A stretch of DNA of 64,000 nucleotides from Micavibrio aeruginosavorus_D (GTDB lineage Bacteria; Pseudomonadota; Alphaproteobacteria; Micavibrionales; Micavibrionaceae). A model generated the notes under the pieces. That model ran no database searches. It had not been told where the DNA came from and saw only the letters and a list, made by a program, of their open reading frames with translations. Positions 51,610-60,431 of this stretch are shown here, one piece after another; within the stretch, counting starts at the first letter, position 1; the number at the start of each line of letters is the position of its first letter. Both the position numbers and the translations under genes were made by a program. The DNA is taken from positions 186,001 to 250,000 of the forward strand of contig NZ_CP195303.1 of assembly GCF_051245535.1 (NCBI RefSeq), in the 5' to 3' direction.

Positions 51610-52626
51610 CTCGATTTCCTGAAAATTCCCAAGGCCCGCGCGGTTTTGGATGATGGCACGGTTGAAGATGTCGTTCTGCCCACGTCACTGGCGCGGGCGG
51701 AGGCGGTCGCCTATGACCCTGACCGTCATAAGGGGAAATTGCATTGCCCGTCCTGTGATGTGAAATTGCATTTCAACCGGGGCAGTGCCGTGATGTGCGG
51801 CGGCACGATGCAGGGGCAACGCCCGCATTTCAAAACCAACCCCGGCCACGCGCATGATCCGGCCTGTGTTTATATCGTTGAACCGCATGACGATCATGAC
51901 AGCGATGTGGACCGCACACGCGGTTTTCGCATTCACTTGAACCTGAGTGCGCTGTCCAATTTGTTTAATGAACGCGCCCATCATTACCAGCGTGCCGAAG
52001 GGCGCAAATTGGTCACGCATGATCCGCGTTTGGCTGGTCGGGAATCCTTGGCTGTGCAAACGGCGTCCGATCTGGTGACGCGCTTGCTGAAGAATGGTGA
52101 TCCGGCCCGTATTCGCGATTCCGTCGTGGTACAGGGGAAATATGTGTTGCCGTGGCATCAATTTTTTATCCGTCACGCGCCCGATGGGAAACCCCATGTG
52201 CGGTATCACGGTCTGGTCGAACGGTTACAGCGCATGAACAAAGGCGCACGCCTGCCCGTGTTGATGGAAATTATCGCCGATCAAGGGGCGCAATGGCATC
52301 AGCGCGGCGATAGCGGTGTTATTGATTCACGCAAATTTTTCTGGCGTCGCAGTGAAGCGGGTGCGGAATTTATCGCGCCGCGCCTGTATCTGGACCCACC
52401 CGCGCATGGCAAGCTGGCCGTTGAAACGGCGCGTGCGTTACAGGATATGACGAAAGAGCAGGGCGTTTATCTTGTGCTTGGCTTTGCGCGTTTGCATACC
52501 TATCAAACACGCAACGGTTTATTGCACGCCCTGAATATCAGCGTTGCCGATGAAAGCCAGGTTGCGCGGGTGAATATTCGCGATATCCGCAAAAAACCGG
52601 ACCCGTCCGTTCTTACGCCGGGCTAA
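51607..52626 (+). CDS. Unknown protein with Cys/His cluster
   Basis: About 339 residues, taking TTG 51607 (GGAGGGG just upstream); GTG 51589 is the alternative. Near residues 45-90 LHCPSCDVKLHFNRGSAVMC plus HFKTNPGHAHDPACVYI gives a CxxC...C...HxH...C set that could bind zinc, reminiscent of the N-terminal region of CoiA-like or restriction-linked proteins. No catalytic motif can be named in the rest. Its last 14 bases overlap the convergent SMR exporter gene. Confidence 0.55.
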   Translation: MLDFLKIPKARAVLDDGTVEDVVLPTSLARAEAVAYDPDRHKGKLHCPSCDVKLHFNRGSAVMCGGTMQGQRPHFKTNPGHAHDPACVYIVEPHDDHDSDVDRTRGFRIHLNLSALSNLFNERAHHYQRAEGRKLVTHDPRLAGRESLAVQTASDLVTRLLKNGDPARIRDSVVVQGKYVLPWHQFFIRHAPDGKPHVRYHGLVERLQRMNKGARLPVLMEIIADQGAQWHQRGDSGVIDSRKFFWRRSEAGAEFIAPRLYLDPPAHGKLAVETARALQDMTKEQGVYLVLGFARLHTYQTRNGLLHALNISVADESQVARVNIRDIRKKPDPSVLTPG

Positions 52627-52933
52627 GAAATTTTAATCCTAAAATTCCCGCGACAATCATGGTGATGCAGGTCAGGCGGATAATCGTTGCCGGATCGCCG
52701 AACAGGACCATGCCCAGAATGACGGTGCCCACGGTGCCGATTCCCGTCCACACGGCGTAAGCGGTGCCGATCGGCAAATCGCGTACAGCCAGCCCCAGCA
52801 GGACGACGCTGATGATCATGGCAATCACGGTCAGGGCCGTGGGCATGGGGGCGGTAAAGCCGTTGGTGTATTTCAGACCGATGGCCCAGCCAATTTCAAA
52901 TAATCCGGCCAAAATCAGTAAAACCCATGCCAT
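52613..52933 (-). CDS. sugE: SMR-family exporter, SugE/Gdx type
   Basis: 106 residues, four membrane helices. The N-terminal AGLFEIGWAIGLKYTNGF carries the essential Glu, and LPIGTAYAVWTGIGTVGTVI with a Gly-rich third helix is the SugE subgroup pattern, now known to export guanidinium; EmrE-type drug exporters differ here. I see no guanidine riboswitch upstream. ATG 52933 matches the usual length; 52945 is possible. Confidence 0.88.
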   Translation of the reverse strand: MAWVLLILAGLFEIGWAIGLKYTNGFTAPMPTALTVIAMIISVVLLGLAVRDLPIGTAYAVWTGIGTVGTVILGMVLFGDPATIIRLTCITMIVAGILGLKFLSPA

Positions 52934-53123
52934 GTGACGCTCCATCCATAAGGTCGAAATCAGTATAGTCCGGCGGGGGCGTGGGGCTAGCCCTATTGTT
53001 TCGTCGTTATCGAAAATTGATCGGTAAAAACCCCGCTAAACCCCTGTGTTCACAGTTGACGCTGGGCCCGCTTCGGGCCAAATTAAGCCCGTCCAACATC
53101 TTCTTATAAAGGCGTTTTTTAAA

Positions 53124-54326
53124 ATGGCTCAAATCAAAGTCCCGACGCTGGGTGAATCCGTGACCGAGGCCACCGTGGCCCAATGGCTGAAGAAGGAAGG
53201 CGATGTCGTCGCCGCCGACGAGCCGATCGTGGAACTGGAAACCGACAAGGTGACATTGGAAGTCAACGCACCGTCCGCGGGCGTGTTGGTCAGCATCGGC
53301 GTGAAGTCGGGCGAGACCGTTGGTGTTGGTGCCATTCTGGGTGAAATCGCCAATGATGCTGGTGCAAAACCGGCTGCGCCTGCTGCTGCGGCTTCCGCAC
53401 CGGCACCGGCGGCAACGCCTGCTGCACCTGCGAAAGCGGAAGAGCAAAAACTGTCCCCGGCGGTTCAGAAAATCACCGCTGACAACAATATCAATCCGGC
53501 CAGCGTCGAAGGCACGGGCAAAGATGGCCGTATCACCAAGGGCGATGTGATCAATCATATCGAAACCGCGCGCGCACCGAACGCCGTGACCTCCGCGGTT
53601 CAGGCCGCACCGCGCGCCATTGGCCCGCGTGAAGAGCGTGTGAAAATGACCCGCTTGCGCCAGCGTATCGCGCAGCGTTTGAAAGAAGCGCAAAACAATG
53701 CCGCCATGCTGACCACCTTTAACGAGGTGGATATGACGGCAGTGATGGAACTGCGCAATTTGTATAAGGACCAGTTTGAGAAGAAGCACGGCGTGAAGCT
53801 GGGCTTTATGTCCTTCTTCGTAAAAGCCGCCGTGAACGCGCTGAAAGAATTGCCGGCCGTGAACGCGGAAATTTCCGGCGATGAAATCATCTATAAAAAC
53901 TACTACGACATCGGTGTGGCTGTATCCACACCGCAGGGTCTGGTGGTTCCGGTTGTGCGCGATTGCGAAGAAAAATCCATGGCGACGATTGAATCTGAAA
54001 TCGGTGCCTTGGGTCTGCGCGCGCGCGATGGAAAAATCACGCTGGAAGAAATGACGGGCGGTACGTTCACCATCACCAATGGTGGTGTGTTCGGCTCCCT
54101 GATGTCCACGCCGATTTTGAACCCGCCGCAATCCGGTATTCTGGGTATGCACAAAATCCAGCAACGCCCGATGGTGATGCCCGATGGTTCGATCAAAGCC
54201 CGCCCGATGATGTATCTGGCGCTGTCCTATGATCACCGCATCATTGATGGCCGCGAAGCTGTGACCTTCCTGGTCCGGATCAAGGACGCACTGGAAGACC
54301 CGCAGCGCCTGTTGCTGGATATCTAA
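53124..54326 (+). CDS. sucB: Dihydrolipoyl succinyltransferase, E2 of 2-oxoglutarate dehydrogenase
   Basis: 400 residues. Lipoyl domain (1-78) with the lipoylated Lys in ELETDKVTLEVNAP; Ala/Pro-rich linker; E1/E3-binding domain at about 105-140 (LSPAVQKITADNNINPASVE in part); catalytic domain with SYDHRIIDGREAVTFL, where His and Asp drive transfer to CoA. It forms the core of the complex with SucA and LpdA. ATG 53124 begins the standard AQIKVPTLGESVTEATV. Confidence 0.96.
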   Translation: MAQIKVPTLGESVTEATVAQWLKKEGDVVAADEPIVELETDKVTLEVNAPSAGVLVSIGVKSGETVGVGAILGEIANDAGAKPAAPAAAASAPAPAATPAAPAKAEEQKLSPAVQKITADNNINPASVEGTGKDGRITKGDVINHIETARAPNAVTSAVQAAPRAIGPREERVKMTRLRQRIAQRLKEAQNNAAMLTTFNEVDMTAVMELRNLYKDQFEKKHGVKLGFMSFFVKAAVNALKELPAVNAEISGDEIIYKNYYDIGVAVSTPQGLVVPVVRDCEEKSMATIESEIGALGLRARDGKITLEEMTGGTFTITNGGVFGSLMSTPILNPPQSGILGMHKIQQRPMVMPDGSIKARPMMYLALSYDHRIIDGREAVTFLVRIKDALEDPQRLLLDI

Positions 54327-54334
54327 GGATCAAT

Positions 54335-54362
54335 AAAAAACCCGCCGGATGGCGGGTTTTTT
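54335..54362 (+). terminator. Terminator after sucB
   Basis: AAAAAACCCGCC-GGAT-GGCGGGTTTTTT, a compact hairpin with T-run directly downstream of the sucB stop. Confidence 0.92.
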
Positions 54363-54434
54363 ATTTGGACTATGAAGATGCGCGAAATATCCACGTCATC
54401 TGGGCGCGAGCCGGGATAGTCATCCATTTGTAAA

Positions 54435-54558
54435 AAATCTCACCACGAAGACACGAAGGACGCGAAGATTTCACGAAGAAAGAAAAAAGCGCGCCCCTGC
54501 GCGCCTTAAAAAACTTCGTGCCTTTCTTTGTGATCTTCGCGTCTTCGTGGTGAGATTT
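54435..54558. repeat. Long imperfect inverted repeat of ACGAAG units
   Basis: Left arm AAATCTCACCACGAAGACAC continues as GAAGGACGCGAAGATTTCACGAAG (key unit CACGAAG); the right arm, CTTCGTG ... TGATCTTCGCGTCTTCGTGG then TGAGATTT, is its reverse complement minus about nine bases. It can fold into one long hairpin about 124 bases across. It lies in the 261-base gap between sucB and the deaminase-like gene. The same A/C-GAAG wording is seen scattered in unrelated bacterial genomes. Confidence 0.85.
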
Positions 54559-54587
54559 CATGCTCTCATTCGTGTGAGTATGTTGTT

Positions 54588-55589
54588 TTAAATCTCTTTC
54601 CATTCCACGGCGGTCACGATGTCGTTATCGGTCAGAAGTTTCAGCGCATCCAACCCGTTCTGATCCCGGGCGTGGGTGATGTCGCCGATCAGCAATTGCG
54701 TCTGTCCGCCGCCAATCATGTTCACAAATTCACGCGGACTGGGGACAATCGCGCTGTACACATACCCGGGCATAATGCGCAGGCCGAGGCGCGATGCGTT
54801 CATCAACAAACGATTGATGGGCTCCAGAATGAAATTGTATTTTCCGCCCGGTGCCGCATGCGGGTGATCGCCATGGGCGTAACCAATCGTAATATGGTCG
54901 CGCGCGCTCAGCACATAAACACCTTTCCCGGTCGGGTCTTCGGCCACAGCAACGGCAAAGCGTTCATTGATATAATGCGGGCGTTCGGCGGCGATGACTT
55001 CGGTGAAGAATCCGGTATCGGCCTTGCGGCGGAATTTTGTAACGCGGATGGGGTTATCGTTTTCAGGGGTGAAATCATCCGGCATTTCTAAAATCGGCGT
55101 CAGGATTGCGTCCTTGCGGCGCACTTCATACACGCTGATCCCGGCCTTTTTGCAAATCTCCAGCGACATGGCCTGAAACTCATCGCCCCGGCGTTCGGCA
55201 AAATCTTTTTCAAACCCCTTGTGGTCGATGAAGATTTTTTTGATTCCGGCCTCGGCAATGTTTTTGGCGCAGTTGGGGCAGATGGGGTCGGTGATGTAAA
55301 TGCTGCCGCCTTCGGTCCGCGGTGCGCGCAGCAGGCACGCCGTTTCCGCGTGAATGGTGCCGCTGCTGTTGCCGATGCGTGTGCCTTCGTCCAATCCCGC
55401 TTGAATGGGCTCTGGCCAGAAATTGGTGGCGGCGGTTGCGAATGGGTCGCCATTGTGGTCGATGCCCGACACGGCGGCGGCGATCTTGTTGGTCGGGTGC
55501 GGGCTGGAATTCACAACCTCAACCGCCATCTGCATCATGGCAAATGGGCTGGGTTGGTTGGGCTGGGCCTTCGGACGCTTAAAAATCAT
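54588..55589 (-). CDS. Deaminase-family protein with a second, degenerate deaminase-like half
   Basis: 333 residues. The first half has the zinc-deaminase set, GTIHAETACLLRAP (HAE) and ITDPICPNCAKNIAEAGIKK (PCxxC), as in cytidine/deoxycytidylate or riboflavin-type deaminases. The second half has no zinc ligands, yet around residue 290 reads IVPSPREFVNMIGGGQTQLL, resembling PCxxCxxxI with the cysteines lost, so the protein may be a tandem deaminase with one dead domain. Substrate unknown. ATG 55589 is used; 55673 would add 28 residues. Confidence 0.7.
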   Translation of the reverse strand: MIFKRPKAQPNQPSPFAMMQMAVEVVNSSPHPTNKIAAAVSGIDHNGDPFATAATNFWPEPIQAGLDEGTRIGNSSGTIHAETACLLRAPRTEGGSIYITDPICPNCAKNIAEAGIKKIFIDHKGFEKDFAERRGDEFQAMSLEICKKAGISVYEVRRKDAILTPILEMPDDFTPENDNPIRVTKFRRKADTGFFTEVIAAERPHYINERFAVAVAEDPTGKGVYVLSARDHITIGYAHGDHPHAAPGGKYNFILEPINRLLMNASRLGLRIMPGYVYSAIVPSPREFVNMIGGGQTQLLIGDITHARDQNGLDALKLLTDNDIVTAVEWKEI

Positions 55590-55783
55590 GTTCTGTATCA
55601 GTCTACTAACTGTCTGGTCCGTTCCATCAGGTGGGCCATCAGACGGGATAGAAGAATACAGAAAGTCCGGCAAAAATGCTAATTTTTCGATTTTTCGGCC
55701 AATTTCCCTAATTTTCTTGACTCTTTTGGCCCTGATTCCTTATGAAGGGCCTAGGTTTAATCCAGCGTAATACGGAGATGTGA

Positions 55784-57019
55784 ATGCCCGTTGATCAGGT
55801 GCTCGAAGATCATGTTAAACCCTATATCCTTGAGCGCTTTAAAGATGCTGACCTGATCCTTCTCTGCGGCTCGCAAGCGCGGGTGCTGAACAACCCTTCT
55901 GCGGCCGACACGGCGGCGGCCCCGAAAAAGAACTCCGATTACGATTTCATCCTGCTGTATCCCGAGCTTCCCGAAAAATACCCTGCGGCTTTGTTCGCTT
56001 CCGGCTGGATCGATGTGCCGGGTCAGGATGAACGGGTCAGCATTGATATGAAGATCATGGATTTCGACTATCTGGCGTTCCACGCCCAACACACACGTGA
56101 AATCCGACGCTTTCCGTTCCTGTTCGACATGTTGAAAGACGCATACCCCATTCAAGACCGGAATGGGGTTTTGCCTATCTTGCGCGGGGAGGCGACACGG
56201 TTGCTGAACGCGGGCCCATCACCACTGGGGCCGACGCAAATCAATGAAACCCGCACCCAGTTGAATACACTGGTGGATGCATTGAACAAGCCGCATTCAA
56301 ACGTGGGGCAGAAGATGGTGGCATTGGAAACGCTGCATGGCTTGTCCAACAGCTATCTGCGTTCTATCACGATATGGGATTCACCATTGGACCGCCATCT
56401 GGCGTCCCTGTGCCAGGCCTTGCCGACGGCGGGATCACACTTGGCCAAAGCGTTTAATGAAGCCAGCGTCGGTGATTTCGGCAATTATCAGATTTTTGCC
56501 AATATGGTCCAGCGCAATCTGGATGCGCGCGCGAATGAGAATTTCGACGATTCTGTTTTGTTCGCACAGGACGTTTCGAAATACGTCACAGCCGAAGAAA
56601 AAAGCACGAGTGACCGGCAGGGCGCAAAAATCATGGCGGGTCAATATCTGGCCCGTATGAAGGATGCAGAGGCGTATGACTTCGTCCGCCGTTGCGGGCT
56701 GGAAAGCGTTCTGTGGCTGACGCTGAAGAAGTATCAGTGCGAACAGATGGGCGTGTCGTTTTCTTATGGCGAGGACAGTGTCCTGAATGCTGATGAAAAG
56801 GCGGGCCGCCCAATCCTGAAAACCCTGTTTTCCGCGATCCGTGATTGCAACACGCATAAAATTGCCGGTTTGGCCGATATCATTCTGGCCGATCAGGGCG
56901 GGTTGAAATTCGATTATCTGGAACGGATTTATGTCGAAGACCTGGCCCGCCGTCGCGAAACTGCTAATATGAACCGACCGAAATCTGATTTTCGTGCCGG
57001 GTTCTTCAAATATGGCTGA
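55784..57019 (+). CDS. Nucleotidyltransferase-like protein
   Basis: 411 residues. The Pol-beta-type motif is LILLCGSQARVLNN followed by SDYDFILLYPELP (GS...DxD) and a third Asp in RVSIDMKIMDFDY, so the metal triad is present near residues 29, 53-55 and 88. The C-terminal 270 residues are mainly helical and unassigned. The next gene, an RNase D-like exonuclease, overlaps its end by eight bases. An RNA 3'-end role for the pair is possible but only suggested by position. Confidence 0.65.
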   Translation: MPVDQVLEDHVKPYILERFKDADLILLCGSQARVLNNPSAADTAAAPKKNSDYDFILLYPELPEKYPAALFASGWIDVPGQDERVSIDMKIMDFDYLAFHAQHTREIRRFPFLFDMLKDAYPIQDRNGVLPILRGEATRLLNAGPSPLGPTQINETRTQLNTLVDALNKPHSNVGQKMVALETLHGLSNSYLRSITIWDSPLDRHLASLCQALPTAGSHLAKAFNEASVGDFGNYQIFANMVQRNLDARANENFDDSVLFAQDVSKYVTAEEKSTSDRQGAKIMAGQYLARMKDAEAYDFVRRCGLESVLWLTLKKYQCEQMGVSFSYGEDSVLNADEKAGRPILKTLFSAIRDCNTHKIAGLADIILADQGGLKFDYLERIYVEDLARRRETANMNRPKSDFRAGFFKYG

Positions 57020-57635
57020 TTATACGATCCATCGTGGTGATTTGGCGGACGGCGTTGCCTTTGGCGATGTCGTGTCCATTGATTGCGAGATGATGGGGCT
57101 CAACCTCAATCGCGACCGCCTGTGCGTGGTGCAGATCTATGATCTGCGCAGCAACCATGTCCATATCATTCAATTCCCCGACGCGGTGTATAACGCCCCC
57201 AATTTGTGCGCGGTCCTGTCCGATCCGGACCGGTTGTTTCTGGGGCATATGATCCGTCTCGATCTGGGGTGGATTTTGAAATATCTGGGCGTGGCCATCA
57301 CCAATGTCTATTGCACGCGCACGGCGTCCCGTTTGGGCCAGACCTTTGGCGCGTCCCATGATTTCAAGGATCTGGTCAGCAATCTGCTGGGTGAGAAGAT
57401 TGATAAAAGCGAAACGTCCAGCTATTGGGGCGCGGACACGCTGACTCCGGATCAAATCCGCTATGTCATCAATGATGTGATCTTTCTGCACCGATTAAAG
57501 GACGTGTTGGATGCCTTGCTGGAGCGCGAGGGGCGGATGCCCTTGATGCGCGCCGCCATGCAGACCTTGCCCGCCCGGGTGCAGATGGATGTCGCCGGAT
57601 GGTGGGGCGATGATATTTTAAGCTTCCCGTTCTAA
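57012..57635 (+). CDS. RNase D-like 3'-5' exonuclease
   Basis: 207 residues, DEDD exonuclease domain without the HRDC domains of full RNase D. Motifs: VSIDCEMMGLNLNRDRLCVV (Exo I, DxE), FLGHMIRLDLGWILKYLG (Exo II; the N of NxxFD is M here), and ITNDV-like IRYVINDVIFLHRLKDVL (Exo III, YxxxD). It is the short form common in alphaproteobacteria and trims RNA 3' ends. ATG 57012 overlaps the nucleotidyltransferase stop. Confidence 0.85.
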   Translation: MADYTIHRGDLADGVAFGDVVSIDCEMMGLNLNRDRLCVVQIYDLRSNHVHIIQFPDAVYNAPNLCAVLSDPDRLFLGHMIRLDLGWILKYLGVAITNVYCTRTASRLGQTFGASHDFKDLVSNLLGEKIDKSETSSYWGADTLTPDQIRYVINDVIFLHRLKDVLDALLEREGRMPLMRAAMQTLPARVQMDVAGWWGDDILSFPF

Positions 57636-57652
57636 GGCATGCCAGCCAATAA

Positions 57653-57680
57653 AAAACCCCGCAATCGCTTGCGGGGTTTT
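57653..57680. terminator. Terminator between convergent genes
   Basis: AAAACCCCGCAA-TCGC-TTGCGGGGTTTT, a 12-bp perfect stem with T-runs outward on both strands; serves the exonuclease gene and the convergent CYTH gene. Confidence 0.92.
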
Positions 57681-57699
57681 AATTTTTTGTCCTGATGGC

Positions 57700-58785
57700 T
57701 TACATATCCAACGTCATCGCAATCGGGCGGTTCTGGCGGAACAGGTAACCGTAATCACCGCTGAGCAGATCATGGATCTTGGTCGGGCCTTCGTTGTCAT
57801 TGCTGGCGTTCAGGCGGAAGGCGCTCTGGATTTTCGAGCCTTTTTTCTGCCCGGTGCGGGTTTGCACGACGCTTTCCAGATTTGGCAATTCACGATCCAG
57901 TGCCTTGAACCCACGCTCGGCCTTGCTGTCATTGTTGATGACAACGCGGTTGTTGGTGGCTTCCAGAATGGCTTTTTTCACGGCGGCCATGGCGATGTTG
58001 GTTTCGTCCTTGTTCAGCGGGGATGAAACGTAATTCTTCGCGTCCGGGTTGTTGTCGTAGTCGCAGGCCTTGAACAGGGTTTCGCACTCGATCTCCAGAT
58101 CATGGTGGAAGACCAGCGGCGGACCCTTGCGGCCCGGAATGTCCAGAACGAAGGCCACATCATCCAGCAGCAATTCACCAACGAAGCGGCGACCCTTCAG
58201 GCCCGTCACTTCTTCCGGGATTTCCACGACGTAACGGGTGCGGATGCAATCGATGCGGAAATATTCGCGCAGATCACGAACGCTGATGCCCTTCAGGGCG
58301 GCGTGAATTTCGGGGAAATGTTCTTTGGGGTATTTGGAGCGGAGTGGCTTCAGGTCGGAATGTTCAAAATCGGCGATGCGGGCTTCAAATTCGCCACGGC
58401 GGACGGCGCCGCTCTCATCTTTGGTCTTGCCGAGTTTGACGCAAATGTCGGCTTCGGAAACTGTTTTCAGGTCGCGGTTTTCGCACTCGCCACGGACCCG
58501 GAGGGTGACACCCTTGTCGTACATGCGACGGTCTACGGTGTCGAGCTGACGGGTCAGGAGGCTCTTGCCGGGACGTTCCAGCTTGATCCAGTTTTTGTCG
58601 CGGAAATATTGATCGATTTGATCGAAGGCGGAGCGATCGATTCCCGAGCCCTTTTCAGCGGGCGGCGGGACCAGGAACTTGATTTCGACCTCACACACTT
58701 TGCGTGCCAGATCATTGAACGTTTGCTTTACGTTCGGGGAAGTATCCACCCCGTCGGTAAGGTCTAAATGATGGTTTTTCATCAT
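57700..58785 (-). CDS. CYTH-like triphosphate-tunnel protein
   Basis: 361 residues from ATG 58785 (AGGAG upstream; the adjacent ATG 58782 is as likely). After a 30-residue leader CEVEIKFLVPP supplies an ExExK motif at the start of an eight-stranded tunnel; LLTRQLDTVDRRMYDKGVTL, then LRVRGECENRDLK, DICVKLGKT, GEFEARIADFE and FVGELLLDDVAF continue the alternating charged-strand pattern. CYTH enzymes bind triphosphates (ThTPase, inorganic triphosphatase, adenylate cyclase class IV). The C-terminus after about 300 is unassigned. Confidence 0.7.
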   Translation of the reverse strand: MMKNHHLDLTDGVDTSPNVKQTFNDLARKVCEVEIKFLVPPPAEKGSGIDRSAFDQIDQYFRDKNWIKLERPGKSLLTRQLDTVDRRMYDKGVTLRVRGECENRDLKTVSEADICVKLGKTKDESGAVRRGEFEARIADFEHSDLKPLRSKYPKEHFPEIHAALKGISVRDLREYFRIDCIRTRYVVEIPEEVTGLKGRRFVGELLLDDVAFVLDIPGRKGPPLVFHHDLEIECETLFKACDYDNNPDAKNYVSSPLNKDETNIAMAAVKKAILEATNNRVVINNDSKAERGFKALDRELPNLESVVQTRTGQKKGSKIQSAFRLNASNDNEGPTKIHDLLSGDYGYLFRQNRPIAMTLDM

Positions 58786-58981
58786 TGCTCCTAAAGAGAA
58801 AGGCCTCACAGTTGTCGTGTTATAAGGGGTGGGTGGGGTTGGAGTCAATAAAATATTATGGGAACCTAATGTAAATTTTTCTGATTGTGCCCAAACCCCC
58901 TCGCCATCCCCTTGTTTTGCGCGTAAAAAGGGGGCGGACCACCCCGAAAACTTCTTTTAATTACATGTGGATAAAAGGATC

Positions 58982-60379
58982 ATGACCGACGCACCCTCTT
59001 ATGATGTCATTGTTATCGGCTCCGGCCCCGGCGGCTATGTTTGCGCCATCCGGTGCGCCCAACTGGGCCTGAAAACGGCCTGTGTTGAGAAGCGGGACAC
59101 GCTGGGGGGCACCTGCCTGAATGTGGGCTGTATCCCGTCCAAGGCCCTGTTGCATGCGTCCGAGAAATTCCACGAAGCCGAACACGCTCTGGCCGCCTTT
59201 GGGGTGAAAGTGGGCAAGCCGGAACTGGACCTGCCGACCATGATGAAGCACAAGGACGCGGTGGTTGAATCCAACACCAAGGGTGTGGAATTCCTGTTCA
59301 AGAAAAACAAGATCGACTGGCTGAAGGGCGAAGGCAAAGTAGCCGCCGCTGGCGTGGTCGAGGTTTCCGGGAAAACATACAACGCGAAAAACATTGTTAT
59401 CGCGACGGGGTCCGATGTGGCGTCATTGCCGGGAATCACGATTGATGAAAAACGCATCGTGTCCTCCACCGGGGCCATCGCACTGGAATCTGTGCCGAAA
59501 CATCTGGTCGTCATTGGCGGTGGTGTGATTGGTCTGGAGCTGGGCGCCGTCTGGGGCCGTCTGGGTGCGAAAGTCACCGTGGTTGAATATCTGGACCGTA
59601 TCCTGCCAACCATGGATGCGGATTTGTCGAAGGAAGCGAAGAAAATCTTCGGCAAACAAGGCATGGAATTCAAACTGGAATCCAAAGTCACGTCCGTCAA
59701 AGACAACGGCAAAGGCGTGACGTTGAGCGTTGAACCGGCCAAGGGCGGTGCAGCGGAAACGATCGAAGCCGATATCGTTCTGGTCGCTGTTGGGCGCAAG
59801 GCCTATACCGATGGTCTGGGTCTGGATGCTGTCGGTGTTGAGCGTGATGAGCGCGGCCGTGTCAAAACCGATGCGCATTTCCAGTCCAACGTGAAAGGTA
59901 TCTTCGCCATTGGTGATGTGATCGCCGGTCCGATGCTGGCGCACAAGGCTGAAGACGAAGGCGTTATTCTGGCCGAAATGATCGCCGGACAAACGGGACA
60001 CATTGATTACAATCTGGTCCCCAGTGTTGTCTATACATGGCCGGAAGTGGCCAGCGTTGGCCAAACCGAAGATCAGGTGAAAGCCGCCAATGCGCAATAC
60101 AAAGTCGGCAAATTCCCGTTCAGCGCCAACGGCCGTGCCCGTGCAATGAACGCGACCGACGGCTTCGTCAAAATTATTGCCGATGCCAAATCCGACCGCG
60201 TTTTGGGCGTCCACATCATCGGCCCGGAAGCGGGCACGTTGATTGCTGAAGCTGTGATCGCCATGGAGTTCGGTGCATCCGCCGAGGACATCGCCCGCAC
60301 CTGCCACGCCCACCCGACCTTGGAAGAGGCGGTGAAGGAAGCGGCGCTGGCGGTGGATGGCCGCCCGCTGCATATGTAA
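58982..60379 (+). CDS. lpdA: Dihydrolipoyl dehydrogenase
   Basis: 465 residues. E3 flavoprotein of the 2-oxoglutarate (and other) dehydrogenase complexes; reoxidises dihydrolipoamide with NAD. FAD motif VIVIGSGPGGYVCAIRCAQL, redox disulfide GGTCLNVGCIPSKALLH, NAD motif VVIGGGVIGLELGAVWGRLG, and C-terminal base in CHAHPTLEEAVKEAAL. AAGG precedes ATG 58982; a GTG at 58967 is the alternative. Confidence 0.96.
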   Translation: MTDAPSYDVIVIGSGPGGYVCAIRCAQLGLKTACVEKRDTLGGTCLNVGCIPSKALLHASEKFHEAEHALAAFGVKVGKPELDLPTMMKHKDAVVESNTKGVEFLFKKNKIDWLKGEGKVAAAGVVEVSGKTYNAKNIVIATGSDVASLPGITIDEKRIVSSTGAIALESVPKHLVVIGGGVIGLELGAVWGRLGAKVTVVEYLDRILPTMDADLSKEAKKIFGKQGMEFKLESKVTSVKDNGKGVTLSVEPAKGGAAETIEADIVLVAVGRKAYTDGLGLDAVGVERDERGRVKTDAHFQSNVKGIFAIGDVIAGPMLAHKAEDEGVILAEMIAGQTGHIDYNLVPSVVYTWPEVASVGQTEDQVKAANAQYKVGKFPFSANGRARAMNATDGFVKIIADAKSDRVLGVHIIGPEAGTLIAEAVIAMEFGASAEDIARTCHAHPTLEEAVKEAALAVDGRPLHM

Positions 60380-60401
60380 GCGTGAATGAAACGAGATTGA
60401 T

Positions 60402-60431
60402 AAAACGGGGCGCTTCGGTGCCCCGTTTTTT
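60402..60431 (+). terminator. Terminator after lpdA
   Basis: AAAACGGGGC..GCCCCGTTTT stem with a C(TTCG)G tetraloop and T-run. Convergent xerC ends inside it at 60430. Confidence 0.92.

Noticed and set aside
52934..53040. Guanidine riboswitch upstream of the SugE-type gene
   Set aside because: I could not find the paired ACGR-loop hairpins of the mini-ykkC class or a recognisable ykkC core.
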